Shown here piece after piece: positions 53,201 through 62,841 of a stretch of DNA of 64,000 nucleotides (position 1 is its first letter; each line of letters starts with the position of its first letter). The translations under genes and the position numbers were made by a program. The notes under the pieces are model-generated. The model worked only from the letters and a program-made list of their open reading frames with translations. It was not told where the DNA came from and did not search any database. The DNA is taken from positions 151,501 through 215,500 of the forward strand of contig OZ024786.1 of NCBI GenBank assembly GCA_964017065.1. Reading direction: 5' to 3'. The stretch comes from Haliclona indistincta. Lineage: Eukaryota > Porifera > Demospongiae > Haplosclerida > Chalinidae.

Positions 53201-56200
53201 CTATACTGGGCACTGTTTCGCCAGCAGTTCTAGAATATGATTGGTCACATCACTGACCTGGAATAGCATATGAATAACATTATACATAATCAATGAATGG
53301 ACTTACTGCAATGATATCGTCAGCATCTGATTTAAGAGTAGGATAACCTAATATGGTGGAAAGAAGACAATTTTAATACCTAGAATACTGTATCACATGC
53401 TAAACAGTTAACTACACAGAGACGTAGATAGATGCTACCACCATACAGTGATATACTGTCACAATAATACATGTAGTGTTGCTGCACTGCTACATGAGTA
53501 TCTACATACGCAATTATTACCACATCTTATAATTATGGTCTTGTTCACAAAGAGCCGTATTGACAAAATAGAACTTGTCTCTATTCTTGTGACATGTCAT
53601 GTGGCAGTCACATGTTGTTGCATATAACAACACTTCCGTAGTGACATTGTCACTAAGGTTCCCAACTCATTACGAACCGTTAACCTAGTATATAATGCTC
53701 TTACTACCGTATAGCGGAAAATTTTCCTATCTTATTGCCCTATCTAAAAACAAGACATTCGCGAAAATATTTTCACAAATAACCTGTAATTCGTGAAATT
53801 CGTTATAATTTTTTTCTACGAATACAGTGAGCACAGAGTATATTATCACTGAATACACATTGTATATCTCATGATATGTGCTATACTCACATTGAGCAGT
53901 ATCTATAGAAGACTCAGTAGTGACCTTCAAGACATCAAGAAAATTAATAACACTATAATGAGAGAGAAAGATGAGTACGTGAATGAGTCAAATGGAGTAG
54001 TATAGTTACCTGAAGTTGTCTGGCAGTAGTTCCCAGAGAGAGGGAAGGAAGGAGGAGAGCACATTACCAGTCGCCATCTTGAGTAGCGTACGATGGTAGA
54101 GAGCACATTGATGAGTGGGTGTAACCTGAGGAGGTGGGGCAGTGTAGTGTGACCACACCCCAATGGTGTGTAGTAGTTACTCACTCGTGGCAGTGTCTGT
54201 CTCAGCAGTGTGACGGCTTCGTCCCACATCTGATGGTCGAGGAGGACAGTGATGGCTCTTAGCTCAGACTGAGTCTGATCACTACATACAAGAGTGATGT
54301 GTGTACTAGGATCTTGACTCAGTTATTTTAAACAAAATACATAATTTTGACCGACAAAAGATATTGGGATTACTAGATTGATTTGCTTATTCAGAGCAAT
54401 AGTGTTTCGTTATAAATGTTGAGATGTTAATGATGACTAGAATACAGACAGAGAGAGTGTGGTTGGACGACAGGCAGGCAGGCATATGAATGGACGGATA
54501 GACAGACAGACAAACTGAAGGATGTACAGAGAGACAGACAGACAGATAGATGGACGGACAGACAGACAGACAAACTGATGGATGGACGGACAGACAGACA
54601 AACTGATGGATGGACAGGCAGTGATTCTGACCTTAGTAACAGCAGATGGCAGTATCCTAGTACTTGGTTAGGAGGAGAGGGAGGAAGAGGAGGAGGGAGT
54701 GTGTTGATAGCTCTCTCTTGATAATAGCCCTGTGAGGGTGATAGTAGTGATGGTGTGATAGTAGTGATGGTGTGATAGTAGTGATGGTGTGATAGTAGTG
54801 ATGGTGTGATAGTAGTGATGATGTGATAGTAGTGATGGTGTGATAGTAGTGATGGTGTGATAGTAGTGATGGTGTGATAGTAGTGATGGTGTGATAGTAG
54901 TGATGGTACCTTGCGGCACTTCCTAAAGAAGTCATATTCCTGGTCCACTCCTAGTTCATTAGCTGATGGTGATGGTTGGTAGTCGTGAACCAGTTGAGCA
55001 AACTTGACAAAGTGTGACTGAGTGATGGTGGGTGGAGTCAGTCAGTGGGTGTGGTCATCATGTGGGTGTGGCTTACCAGTTCATGAGGGCATTGTTTGTA
55101 TATTAGTTGACACACTATATCGAACAATGGTAGTGCACTACTACTGGAGCTAGTGACAACCTGCATAGAGATAGTAGTTATTAGATTGTAATAGTAGTTA
55201 GTAGATTGCATTAGTAGTTAGTAGACTGTATTAGTAGGTAGTGCACTAACTGGTTGTGATGTTGTGTTCAGTTTCTCTGGTCTCTCTGGAGCTAGTAGAC
55301 TCCTCCAGTTGCTATGACGACTAGTCCACTTACCACACTGGATTGCATCGACAGCTAAAGAAAGATAATACAGTTGATCGATCGGTCGGCACTCACTCAC
55401 TCACCCACCCACCCACTCACTCACTCACTCACTCACTCACACTCACCCACCCACCCACTCACCCACCTTCACTAAAGGTATCAGTGACTCCAATGAATTG
55501 TTTGATCCCGGTCAGCGCCTGATCTGGATCAGTGTAACACTGTGACATGACATCAGCTCTCAGCTCAGCTGTAGTCACATCATAATATCAACACATGTGG
55601 TTACCATGGTTACCTGTTGACTGGTGTGTGTCTAGTGATATCTGCTGTGAGCTGTCCAGGAGCTGACACACATGAGCACTGGACGAAGGAAGAGGGCGGG
55701 GCTAAGAGGGAGGGGAGAGGAGTAAGAGGGATTGAGAGAGGAAGAGAGAGACAGAGGGTGAGGGAGAAAGGAAGAGAGAGGGGTGAGGGAGAAAGGGAGG
55801 AAGAGAGAGAGAGATGAGTGAGGGAGGGAGGAGAAAGGGAGGGAGAGAGAGAGAGAAAGGGCAAGATAAAGAGGGAAGGCAATAATAAGTATAGGTTGCC
55901 CAGGTACAGTACTATTGGTGTGATCAATACTCACCTGATGTGATGTGGAGTGTAACACAGTGTGGTACTCATTAGATAGAGCCATGAGCTGAGAGAGGAG
56001 TGGTACTGTGGGAGAGAGGGAGGGATGGAGGAAGGGAGGGAAAGAGGGAGGGAGAGAGAGAGGGAGAAAGAGATATGCAAACATGACACGTAGTGAAATT
56101 GTCACATGGTAAATGTATTAGCATTAGTTGTTACTGAAACAAAGAGTATTGCAGAGAAATATGTACAGGAGAGGGCGTGGTGAGGAGGAGAGGGTGTGGT

Positions 56201-56472
56201 GAGGAGAAAAGGGTGTGGAGAGGAGGAGAGGGAGTGGTGAGGAGGAGAGGGTGTGGTGAGGAGGAGAGGGTGTGGTGAGGAGGAGAGGGTGTGGTGAGGA
56301 GGAGAGGGTGTGGTGAGAAGAAGAGGGCGTGGTGAGGAGGAGAGGGTGTGGTGTACTCACTGGTTTCTGTGTTGAGAGGTGTCTGTGACAGCAGCTGTCC
56401 TGTGGTGTCGTCACGGCAACGCTCCAGGAATGAGCCTAGGTGCTCCCTCATCACTCCACTCAATGAGGGATG
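53201..56472 (-). CDS. Unidentified multi-exon protein, 3' part
   Basis: I do not recognise the family. Exons from 5' to 3': 56472-56361, 56005-55935, 55701-55614, 55568-55467, 55354-55251, 55160-55077, 55017-54910, 54729-54632, 54281-54185, 54125-54010, 53952-53891, 53347-53307, 53257-53201. They join in phase to 379 codons with no stop, which strongly supports a real gene. The 5' exon begins directly at an acceptor (TCTGTAG), so the start is missing. Upstream sequence holds a RING-NHL scrap and another gene, so the 5' part is either far away or lost. The protein is helical and leucine-rich (LFDIVCQLIYKQCPHEL, HFVKFAQLVHDY, AITVLLDHQMWDEAVTLL, FLPSLWELLPDNF), suggestive of an alpha-solenoid such as a trafficking subunit. 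That is inference only. Confidence 0.72.
54470..54625. repeat. GACAGACA/GGATGGAC tetranucleotide-type repeat
   Basis: Irregular CAGA/GATG repeats in the intron after exon 54632-54729 of the unidentified gene. Confidence 0.85.
54737..54907. repeat. 15-bp minisatellite, copy B
   Basis: About 11 copies of GTGATAGTAGTGATG, the same unit as at 11768-12188 in MAN2A, filling the intron 54730-54909. The adjacent exon edges (donor GTACCATC) are intact. Confidence 0.95.
55389..55466. repeat. CACT/CACC array beginning at a splice donor
   Basis: On the minus strand the donor GTGGGTGAGTGG after exon 55467-55568 runs straight into (GTGAGTGG)n, the same pattern as 11122-11449. Confidence 0.9.
55720..55860. 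repeat. GA-rich low-complexity tract
   Basis: GAGAGAGGAAGAGAGAG and related purine runs next to the acceptor of exon 55614-55701. A second tract is at 56008-56075 next to the acceptor of exon 55935-56005. Confidence 0.85.
56170..56350. repeat. 19-bp minisatellite
   Basis: About nine copies of GGTGAGGAGGAGAGGGTGT in the intron after exon 56361-56472. The unit again contains GGTGAG. Confidence 0.9.
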
Positions 56473-56825
56473 CTACAGAGACACACATCTTACTGTTATG
56501 TTATAATATTATTGGTCGTGTGCTATAGTTAAGGGCTGATTCAAATCACTCGGGCAAGTATTGCATACGTTAAATTTGGGGAATTTTGCTTATCAAGAAA
56601 TGAACGTTGCAGAACTACTGGATTAGATTTGCAACAATAACAATAATTCCAACTTTTACATTTTCTAGTCTAATAGTAGTTGAGTTGAATGATTCGTGTC
56701 TTGAATAACAAGCATCAGGAGCCTCTTATGGGCTAATGCAGGCATATATACCAGGTGTGTTACAATGAGCGGTTGAAATACTTTTATTTCAACATTAAGT
56801 ATCCCATGTCACTATGATGACCACT
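56473..56825. other. No feature seen
   Basis: AT-rich stretch upstream of the unidentified gene. I looked here for its missing first exons and found none. Confidence 0.5.
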
Positions 56826-56901
56826 CCATTGTCATCACTGATGTACAGTCGACCTGTCTGATCAGATACGATGTATCGAGGATGCTTGAAACTAGAGCCA
56901 C
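56826..56901 (-). pseudogene. C-terminal scrap of a RING-NHL gene
   Basis: CACTCCATTGTCATCACTGATGTACAGTCGACCTG... matches the last 25 codons or so of copies A and C (the GRLYISDDNG region), then homology stops. It sits just downstream of copy B and is a relic of another unit in the array. Confidence 0.8.
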
Positions 56902-57045
56902 TGTGCAGATTATAATTATTAGCATGTATGTAGGTATTAGCATGATTCAATTAAAGATCACTACTTGATTAAATCAAATTGATATAATGACTTGCGTGAT
57001 TATTGATGTTATCAAATCAATACTACACTAGTGAATGACTATGAG

Positions 57046-58146
57046 TCACTGCTCATCAGAGTAGGTTACCACTCTATTCTTAGAGCTAATGTACAATAGA
57101 CCTGTCTGATCACACGTGATATTGCGTGGAAAGTCGCCAATGAGTCCATCACTGTCATCCAAGCATCCAAGATACCTTCCATCACGACTAAACATAGTCA
57201 CACCAACATACCATTCAGCGACGAATATCACACCATCACCATCGACACACACATCGTGAGGACACCACATCCGAGCTCCTTCTCCCTTGATACTGATGAT
57301 AGCCAATAATTCACCTTTGGGTGTGAACTTCTGGACCCTGCGGTTTTCATGATCAGCCACATAGACCATACCAGCATGATCGATGGCTATGCCATAAGGG
57401 TTGTTGAATTCTCCTGGTTTCTTTCCTTGATGACCAAAGCAGTGTGAGTAGGTGAGGTCAGCATTGAGGACCTGGACACGATTGTTACTAGTATCAGCCA
57501 CAAAGATTTGTCCATTGTGATGAACAGCTACACCCATTGGATGGTTGAATTGTAGTGGTTGAGATCCCTCACTGCCCACAGTGGCTATCAAGCTATCTCC
57601 CTCTGCTGTCAACACTTGTAGACGATTGCTGGAGTCAGTTACAATAATGTGACCATCTTGAGCCACTGCAACTCCTAGGGAGCTGCCATGTTGTCCAAAG
57701 CTTTTGATCTTCCTCCCATTAGTAGGGTCGATGATGGTGCTGCAGTTTTTGCCACATTCTGCCACAACTAAGTGACCTTCCTTTGTGATGGCTAGTCCTC
57801 TTGGAGTTGACAGATCAGTGAACACCTGTCCTACCCTCCTGGGCATGACCTCTACATTAAGAGGCACCTTCTCCAGCATCTGATGTAGTTCTACCAGGTG
57901 GTTTATATGATAGGCAGACTGGAATCCATTATCGGGTTGCTGTGTGTTCTGGCAGCACACAGGGCAAGTGATAAAGTGCTTGCCTCCCTGGACTTGCACA
58001 GGTAAGGTACTAAGACAGCCATGACAGAAAGAGTGGAGACAGGGCAGTGTCCTGGGCTGAGTGTAGTGATCCAGACAGACTGGGCAGGTCAACAGCTCCT
58101 TGATATAGTCAAGAGCCTTTTCTGCCATTGAAGAGGCCAGTACCAC
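57046..58146 (-). CDS. RING-NHL protein, copy B
   Basis: Single exon, 366 residues (or 360 from MAEKAL). RING at about residues 20-65, with CPVCLDHYTQPRTLPCLHSF and second pair CPVCCQ. A short helix LVELHQMLEKV is followed directly by PLNVEVMPRRVGQVF and the NHL repeats (GVAVHHNGQIFVADTSNNRV, GIAIDHAGMVYVADHENRRV and others). In the 62.8-kb paralogue the same PLNVEVMPRR follows a filamin repeat, so the whole B-box/coiled-coil/filamin block is missing here and the join falls at LEKV/PLNVEV. Confidence 0.88.
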   Translation of the reverse strand: MVLASSMAEKALDYIKELLTCPVCLDHYTQPRTLPCLHSFCHGCLSTLPVQVQGGKHFITCPVCCQNTQQPDNGFQSAYHINHLVELHQMLEKVPLNVEVMPRRVGQVFTDLSTPRGLAITKEGHLVVAECGKNCSTIIDPTNGRKIKSFGQHGSSLGVAVAQDGHIIVTDSSNRLQVLTAEGDSLIATVGSEGSQPLQFNHPMGVAVHHNGQIFVADTSNNRVQVLNADLTYSHCFGHQGKKPGEFNNPYGIAIDHAGMVYVADHENRRVQKFTPKGELLAIISIKGEGARMWCPHDVCVDGDGVIFVAEWYVGVTMFSRDGRYLGCLDDSDGLIGDFPRNITCDQTGLLYISSKNRVVTYSDEQ

Positions 58147-58476
58147 TGTGACTACTATACCTCATCATGGTCACACACAAAGGAAAGGTCAACTACTGGA
58201 AGTGTTAGTTGTGGTTTGACAACACATCAACACAATAGCATGATCAAAAACTTCCAGTGCATGTGAAAACATGTTTATAGTAACATATATTGTTACTATA
58301 ACAGCATCCATCCTATGATGCAATGAATCTCTCTGTAATACAGCACTATGTATAGTGTGTGGGTGGTGCTTGTTAGTTACAATAATCTATGGAACCAACT
58401 TATTTGTGTATTACTCATTATGATCATTTCACACAACTGAAGTTGAAACAATTAAACATTGATCTAGTACAAAGAT

Positions 58477-59550
58477 TCACTGTTCATATGTGACCACTCC
58501 ATTGTTTTCACTGATGTACAGTCGACCTGTCTGATCAGATACGATGTGTTGAGGGAACTGGAAACTAGAGCCATCACTGTCACCGATATATCCAAGAAAC
58601 CTTCCTCCACTAGTAAATATACTCACTGTGTCACCAGTAAGCTCTGTCACATAAAGTATGCCATTACCATCGATACATAGACCATAGGGACCATTCAATC
58701 CATCTCCTTCTTCCTGCTTATTCTCAATGACAGCCAACAGCTTACCCTCGGGAGTGAACTTCTGAACTCTGTCATTGATATTATCAGCTACATAGACCAT
58801 ACCATCAGCATCGATAGCTAGTCCACAAGGATGGCTGAGCTCTCCAGGTTGAGTTCCTTTGCTACCAAAGCAGTGTGAGAAGGTGAGGTCAGCATTGAGG
58901 ACCTGGACACGATGATTATCACAATCAGTAACAAAGATTTGTCCATTGCGATGAACAGCTACATCTGTAACATCGGCAAGTTGAGATCCCTCACTGCCCA
59001 CTGTAGCTATGAAGGCACCCTCTGCTGTCAACACTTGTAGACGATGATTGCACCAGTCAGCAACAACAATGTGACCATCTTGAGTCACTGCCACTCCTTC
59101 TGGATAGTTGAACTGTATTTGTCCATTACCACGCTGTCCAAAGCTTCTGATCTTCCTCCCATTAGTAGGGTCGATGATGGTGATGCAGTTTTTCTCACAT
59201 TCTGCCACTATGAGGTGACCTTCCCTTGTGATGGCTAGTCCTCCTGGAACTAACAGATCAGTGAATGTCTGTCCTGCCCTCCTGGGCATGACCTCTACAC
59301 AGCTATTCTGCAGCGACACAGACTGGAATCCACTTACTCCCTTGTCAGGTTGCTGTGTGGTCTGGCGGCACACAGGGCAAGTGATAAAGTGCTTGTCTTC
59401 CTTGATTTCCACTGGGAAGGTACCAACACAGCCATGACAGAAAGAGTGGAGACAGGGCAGTGTCCTGGGCTGAGTGTAGTGATCCAGACAGACTGGACAG
59501 GTCAGCTGCTCCTCGAGATAGCCTAGAGCCTGACAAATTTTTTCTGCCAT
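58477..59550 (-). CDS. RING-NHL protein, copy C
   Basis: Single exon, 357 residues. RING at about 15-60, then SGFQSVSLQNSCVEVMPRR leads directly into NHL repeats, without even the LLELHQ helix. The NHL part is closest to copy A (FNYPEGVAVTQDGHIVVADW; GLAIDADGMVYVADNINDRV). The RING-to-NHL join is at a different place from copy B. The last strand ENNGVVTYEQ closes the propeller. Probable ubiquitin ligase; substrate unknown. Confidence 0.88.
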   Translation of the reverse strand: MAEKICQALGYLEEQLTCPVCLDHYTQPRTLPCLHSFCHGCVGTFPVEIKEDKHFITCPVCRQTTQQPDKGVSGFQSVSLQNSCVEVMPRRAGQTFTDLLVPGGLAITREGHLIVAECEKNCITIIDPTNGRKIRSFGQRGNGQIQFNYPEGVAVTQDGHIVVADWCNHRLQVLTAEGAFIATVGSEGSQLADVTDVAVHRNGQIFVTDCDNHRVQVLNADLTFSHCFGSKGTQPGELSHPCGLAIDADGMVYVADNINDRVQKFTPEGKLLAVIENKQEEGDGLNGPYGLCIDGNGILYVTELTGDTVSIFTSGGRFLGYIGDSDGSSFQFPQHIVSDQTGRLYISENNGVVTYEQ

Positions 59551-60163
59551 TGAAGTACTACTGCCAATGGTCAGACTGAGACTGGGCAGGTCTGGTATAT
59601 CAGAGATGATGGTCCCACACTAGTATTGCTGAATAGATGTGTTAGTACAGCCCACACTCAATGAGCTGCTGACTCAACACATTAATATTTTGATGTGAAG
59701 AGTACAGCAGATCTACAGTCAAAGCAGAATAATTATGTTGACTAATCAAACACGACCATGTGAGTCTGTATCAGAGAATTGAAAATTGAAGTGCGTGTTT
59801 GAGTAATAAAACTCGTTACTTCCGCTTTGACAGTGGCGTTGCAAGATCTCTTCAAACCTCTGTATGCAACTTCAGTGCCATCAGAATAATAATTGACGAC
59901 ATATTTCCGCTACTATGAATAAATATTTTGCGTCACAGCAGCGAGCGATCACGAGTTGCACACTGTTGTCGGCACTTTCCAGGGTCTTACTTTACTAGTG
60001 CAGTATAACCCAGACACTGACCATGCGTTTGTGTCGTTACACTCAATGAATTCAGCTACCAGCATTGAACTGGTTGATCACATGATAGAGTGTATCATAG
60101 ACGATTAAAAATGAAAATCAAGTAGTTATACAAGTTATGATGAGCTGATGGATCTTGCTCAGT
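59551..60163. other. Intergenic in RING-NHL array
   Basis: No gene seen. Presumed 5' flank of copy C (start 59550) and 3' flank of the degenerate unit at 60164. Confidence 0.5.
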
Positions 60164-60660
60164 AGACAAACACTCCATTGGTGTCACTGATGTACAGACG
60201 ACCTAGTTGATCAGAGGTGATGTGTCGAGGGTTCTAGAAACGCGTGTCTCCCCAGTCTCCTTACAAACTTGCAGGTAGTAGTGTACATTGATAGTTTATT
60301 GCGATAATACTCGATCATATAAAGTATGTCTTTATGGTCGACACACATACCATATGGACCAAACAGACCATTATACTTGTTTTTACTGATGAGCACCTCA
60401 CCCTCGGGACAGTCAGCTACATAGACCGCACCTTCTGCATCGACAGCTGCACCACAAGGAAAGTTGAACTATCCAGGTTTAGCTAACTAACGTATGTAAT
60501 TGATTTTTTTACCAAAGCAACGTGAATACGTGAGGTCAGAATTGAGGACTTCAACACGATGATTATCCTTGTCAGTGACAAAGATTTGTCCACTCTGATG
60601 AACAGCTATATTCTGAGGAAACTTAAACTGTAGTGGTTGAGATCCCTCATTGTACACAAG
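60164..60660 (-). pseudogene. Degenerate NHL unit
   Basis: Minus-strand sequence is recognisable as the last four or so NHL blades of copies A/C (GPYGMCVDHKDILYMIEYYRN; VADxx blocks), with several stops, a 25-bp insertion around 60483 and large gaps. No RING part was found upstream, so it is a decayed and truncated paralogue. Confidence 0.85.
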
Positions 60661-60856
60661 AGAGTGGTTATACTGTGAGAGGTTGTGGGACTTAATAATG
60701 TATGTGATTGGTGGGTGGTGTTTCAGCGTTAGATGTGCTCTTTAGCCAGGGCAATGATGAACCGCAATTCGATCAGCTGGGTGGGTGTGGTTAGGTATGT
60801 ATAAACTGATGCGTGGAAGGGAGCATTCTAGAGGCTCGTTCTGCGCTGTATACAAC

Positions 60857-60998
60857 ATTGGCTCTGTCAGTAGGTGACCACTCCATTGGCTCTGTCAGTA
60901 GGTGACCACTCCATTGGCTCTGTCAGTAGGTGACCACTCCATTGGCTCTGTCAGTAGGTGACCACTCCATTGGCTCTGTCAGTAGGTGACCACTCCAT
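60857..60998. repeat. 28-bp tandem repeat, 5 copies
   Basis: Five copies of a 28-bp unit TTGGCTCTGTCAGTAGGTGA + CCACTCCA. GTGACCACTCCATTG is also the sequence at the 3' end of RING-NHL genes (58490, 56820), so the repeat appears to have grown from such a 3' end. Confidence 0.93.
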
Positions 60999-60999
60999 T

Positions 61000-61420
61000 G
61001 TTGACATTGATGTTGACATTGACTCATGTTGTCTCGTTCTCTTTATTCTACCCTCCCTGTGCTCGTCGCTCTCTACAGATATAACTTCACGCGCACTGCT
61101 ATCACACACTAGCTCGTTAGACGTACCTACTGTTTGCTCTGTTGCAGCTACAGCTTTCTGTCGGTGTCTCCGGTAGGCCATTTGATATTCCCTTTGTCGC
61201 TCCAGTCGTCTTTCACGAGTGACTCTGCCTCTCGTCGTCGCTTTCTGGTAGCGGCCTTGTCGTGTGAAAGTTGTTGCTTTCAGGTGTCTCTGATCTCTGT
61301 TGTTGTCATCCCTGAGTTATCTGCATCATTGCCAGAATGCCAGGTATCTTGTTTGAAACCAAGCGCCAATTATAATGTGCGCACGTGCTAAAAAGGGCGT
61401 TTCCTAGTTCTCTGGAACAT
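61000..61420 (-). other. Basic open frame of unknown origin
   Basis: On the minus strand, from about 61340 to 60951, an open region with an Arg/Glu-rich stretch (RRLERQREYQMAYRRHRQK) then a Ser/Glu-rich part. It resembles low-complexity basic leaders of some mobile-element proteins, but I cannot assign it. A TAGA tetranucleotide run is at 61451-61468. 61470-61927 shows nothing. Confidence 0.2.
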
Positions 61421-61935
61421 TGAAAAGGACAAACGCTACACGCGTGCCAGATAGATAGATAGATACATTCCCCGCCGCGTGGGCCATTGTGCCAATCAAT
61501 GTGGGGCTTGCTCAGGCTCGCCCCAATTATTACTAAATTTAATACACAGGCCTACAGAAATAGTAACTTATTTGTGTTGTCTGCCTTACAGTCTGAAAGT
61601 ATGCCACTCTAAAAGCTACAACTCGACCCAACCAATCCTGAGCTCGGCGAACTTGTAACCGTCGTACATTTCCTCTGAAACACGCTACCAATCCCAGTTT
61701 TGATACAACGAAAGAGCCAACATTTATAAGTTAAAACCCGTATTCTGAAGTAACAAGTCAGTAACTGATGTAAAAAACGACGTTTCCTGAGCTGACTAAC
61801 TTTCATGTAAATGTCCAGGGCACCGCCTACTTCCTGTTAAAAAAAACTTGGGCAATTTTCAATGCTGGCGGTTTGACTGCTAAGTTGATGAGTGCTATGA
61901 CAATCTTGTTGTTAAGATATATAGGGTATACAGGC

Positions 61936-62518
61936 TAGTGATGGGCGATAACCGATATTTTTAGTTGCTATATGATATTTTGCGATATCGATATCATATC
62001 GTGATACTTTCATAACCAGCGATATTATCGACAGGTATAACCATGAATATAATTGACCACGTGGAGATCAGCATGGCAACTGCAGAGCTTGTGCCTAATC
62101 CTGGTGCAAAGAAGTCTCCAGTATGGGAGTACTTCGGATTCGAAGCCGACGACGAAGGAAAGCCTGTGAACAAAGATCGTCCGATCTGTAAAAAATGCCC
62201 GCGAACGGTGGCAACAAAGAGTGGTAACACGTCCAGTCTTCTCTTGCATCTTCGAAATGCTCATCCCGAGGTTTACAGAAGAATGAAGGAGGTGAGAGGA
62301 GTTCAAAGACAGCAGAGAAAAGAGCATCAGGTGGGCAGCAGCAAAACAAAGTTGCTTCTGACGTCAAGCAGGTCGATTTCTTTAGTGCCACGACAGATCT
62401 TTGGTCTAGTAACACTATGGAACATGAGCTATACCATTCATTACCCATATTTAGTTGTATCGTGATATTTGAGTAAACAAAATATCGAATATTGAAAATA
62501 TGATATCGCCCAGCACTA
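61936..62518 (+). mobile_element. Internally deleted hAT transposon with BED zinc finger
   Basis: Ends TAGTGATGGGCGATA and TATCGCCCAGCACTA are inverted, with a perfect 8-bp target duplication ATACAGGC (61928-61935, 62519-62526). Subterminal regions are full of GATATCG/CGATATC words, typical transposase-binding arrays. It encloses the N-terminal part of a transposase gene (62043-62465). Confidence 0.93.
62043..62465 (+). pseudogene. Truncated hAT transposase, BED-type zinc finger only
   Basis: Reading frame with SPVWEYFGFEAD...CKKC...SGNTSSLLLHLRNAHPEVY, a BED-type zinc finger of the ZBED/hAT kind (C-x2-C...H-x4-H). It is followed after a frame change by a short remnant of the catalytic region's start (ATTDLWSS-like sequence at 62387-62411). 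The RNase H-like core and dimerisation domain are deleted. A second methionine at 62073 is an equally good start. Confidence 0.8.
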
Positions 62519-62526
62519 ATACAGGC

Positions 62527-62841
62527 TTGCACCATCAGCTTTCTACACCTGCAATGGCTTCTCACCACTTACTAATCAAGAGGTGCTTGGTTGATATGAA
62601 CAACAAAATACTTGACCATAAAAAAACAACAGTACCTATTGAAAATGAGAGAGGAAGCTAGCATGCATATACAATAATATCATGATAATTGCAGTGTGTG
62701 TCTCCTGTAAATTCTGTTATTAGTTGATGACTCTCAATTGACAAACAGTTATCAAATCATGTCTTAGTCAAATTGAAGGTCCGAAGTACAACCGTTAATA
62801 TAAGGAAATAACTATGAATTGAAGTCACAAAAGATCAATTC
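62527..62841. other. No feature seen
   Basis: AT-rich 3' flank of the last RING-NHL-type gene. Confidence 0.5.
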
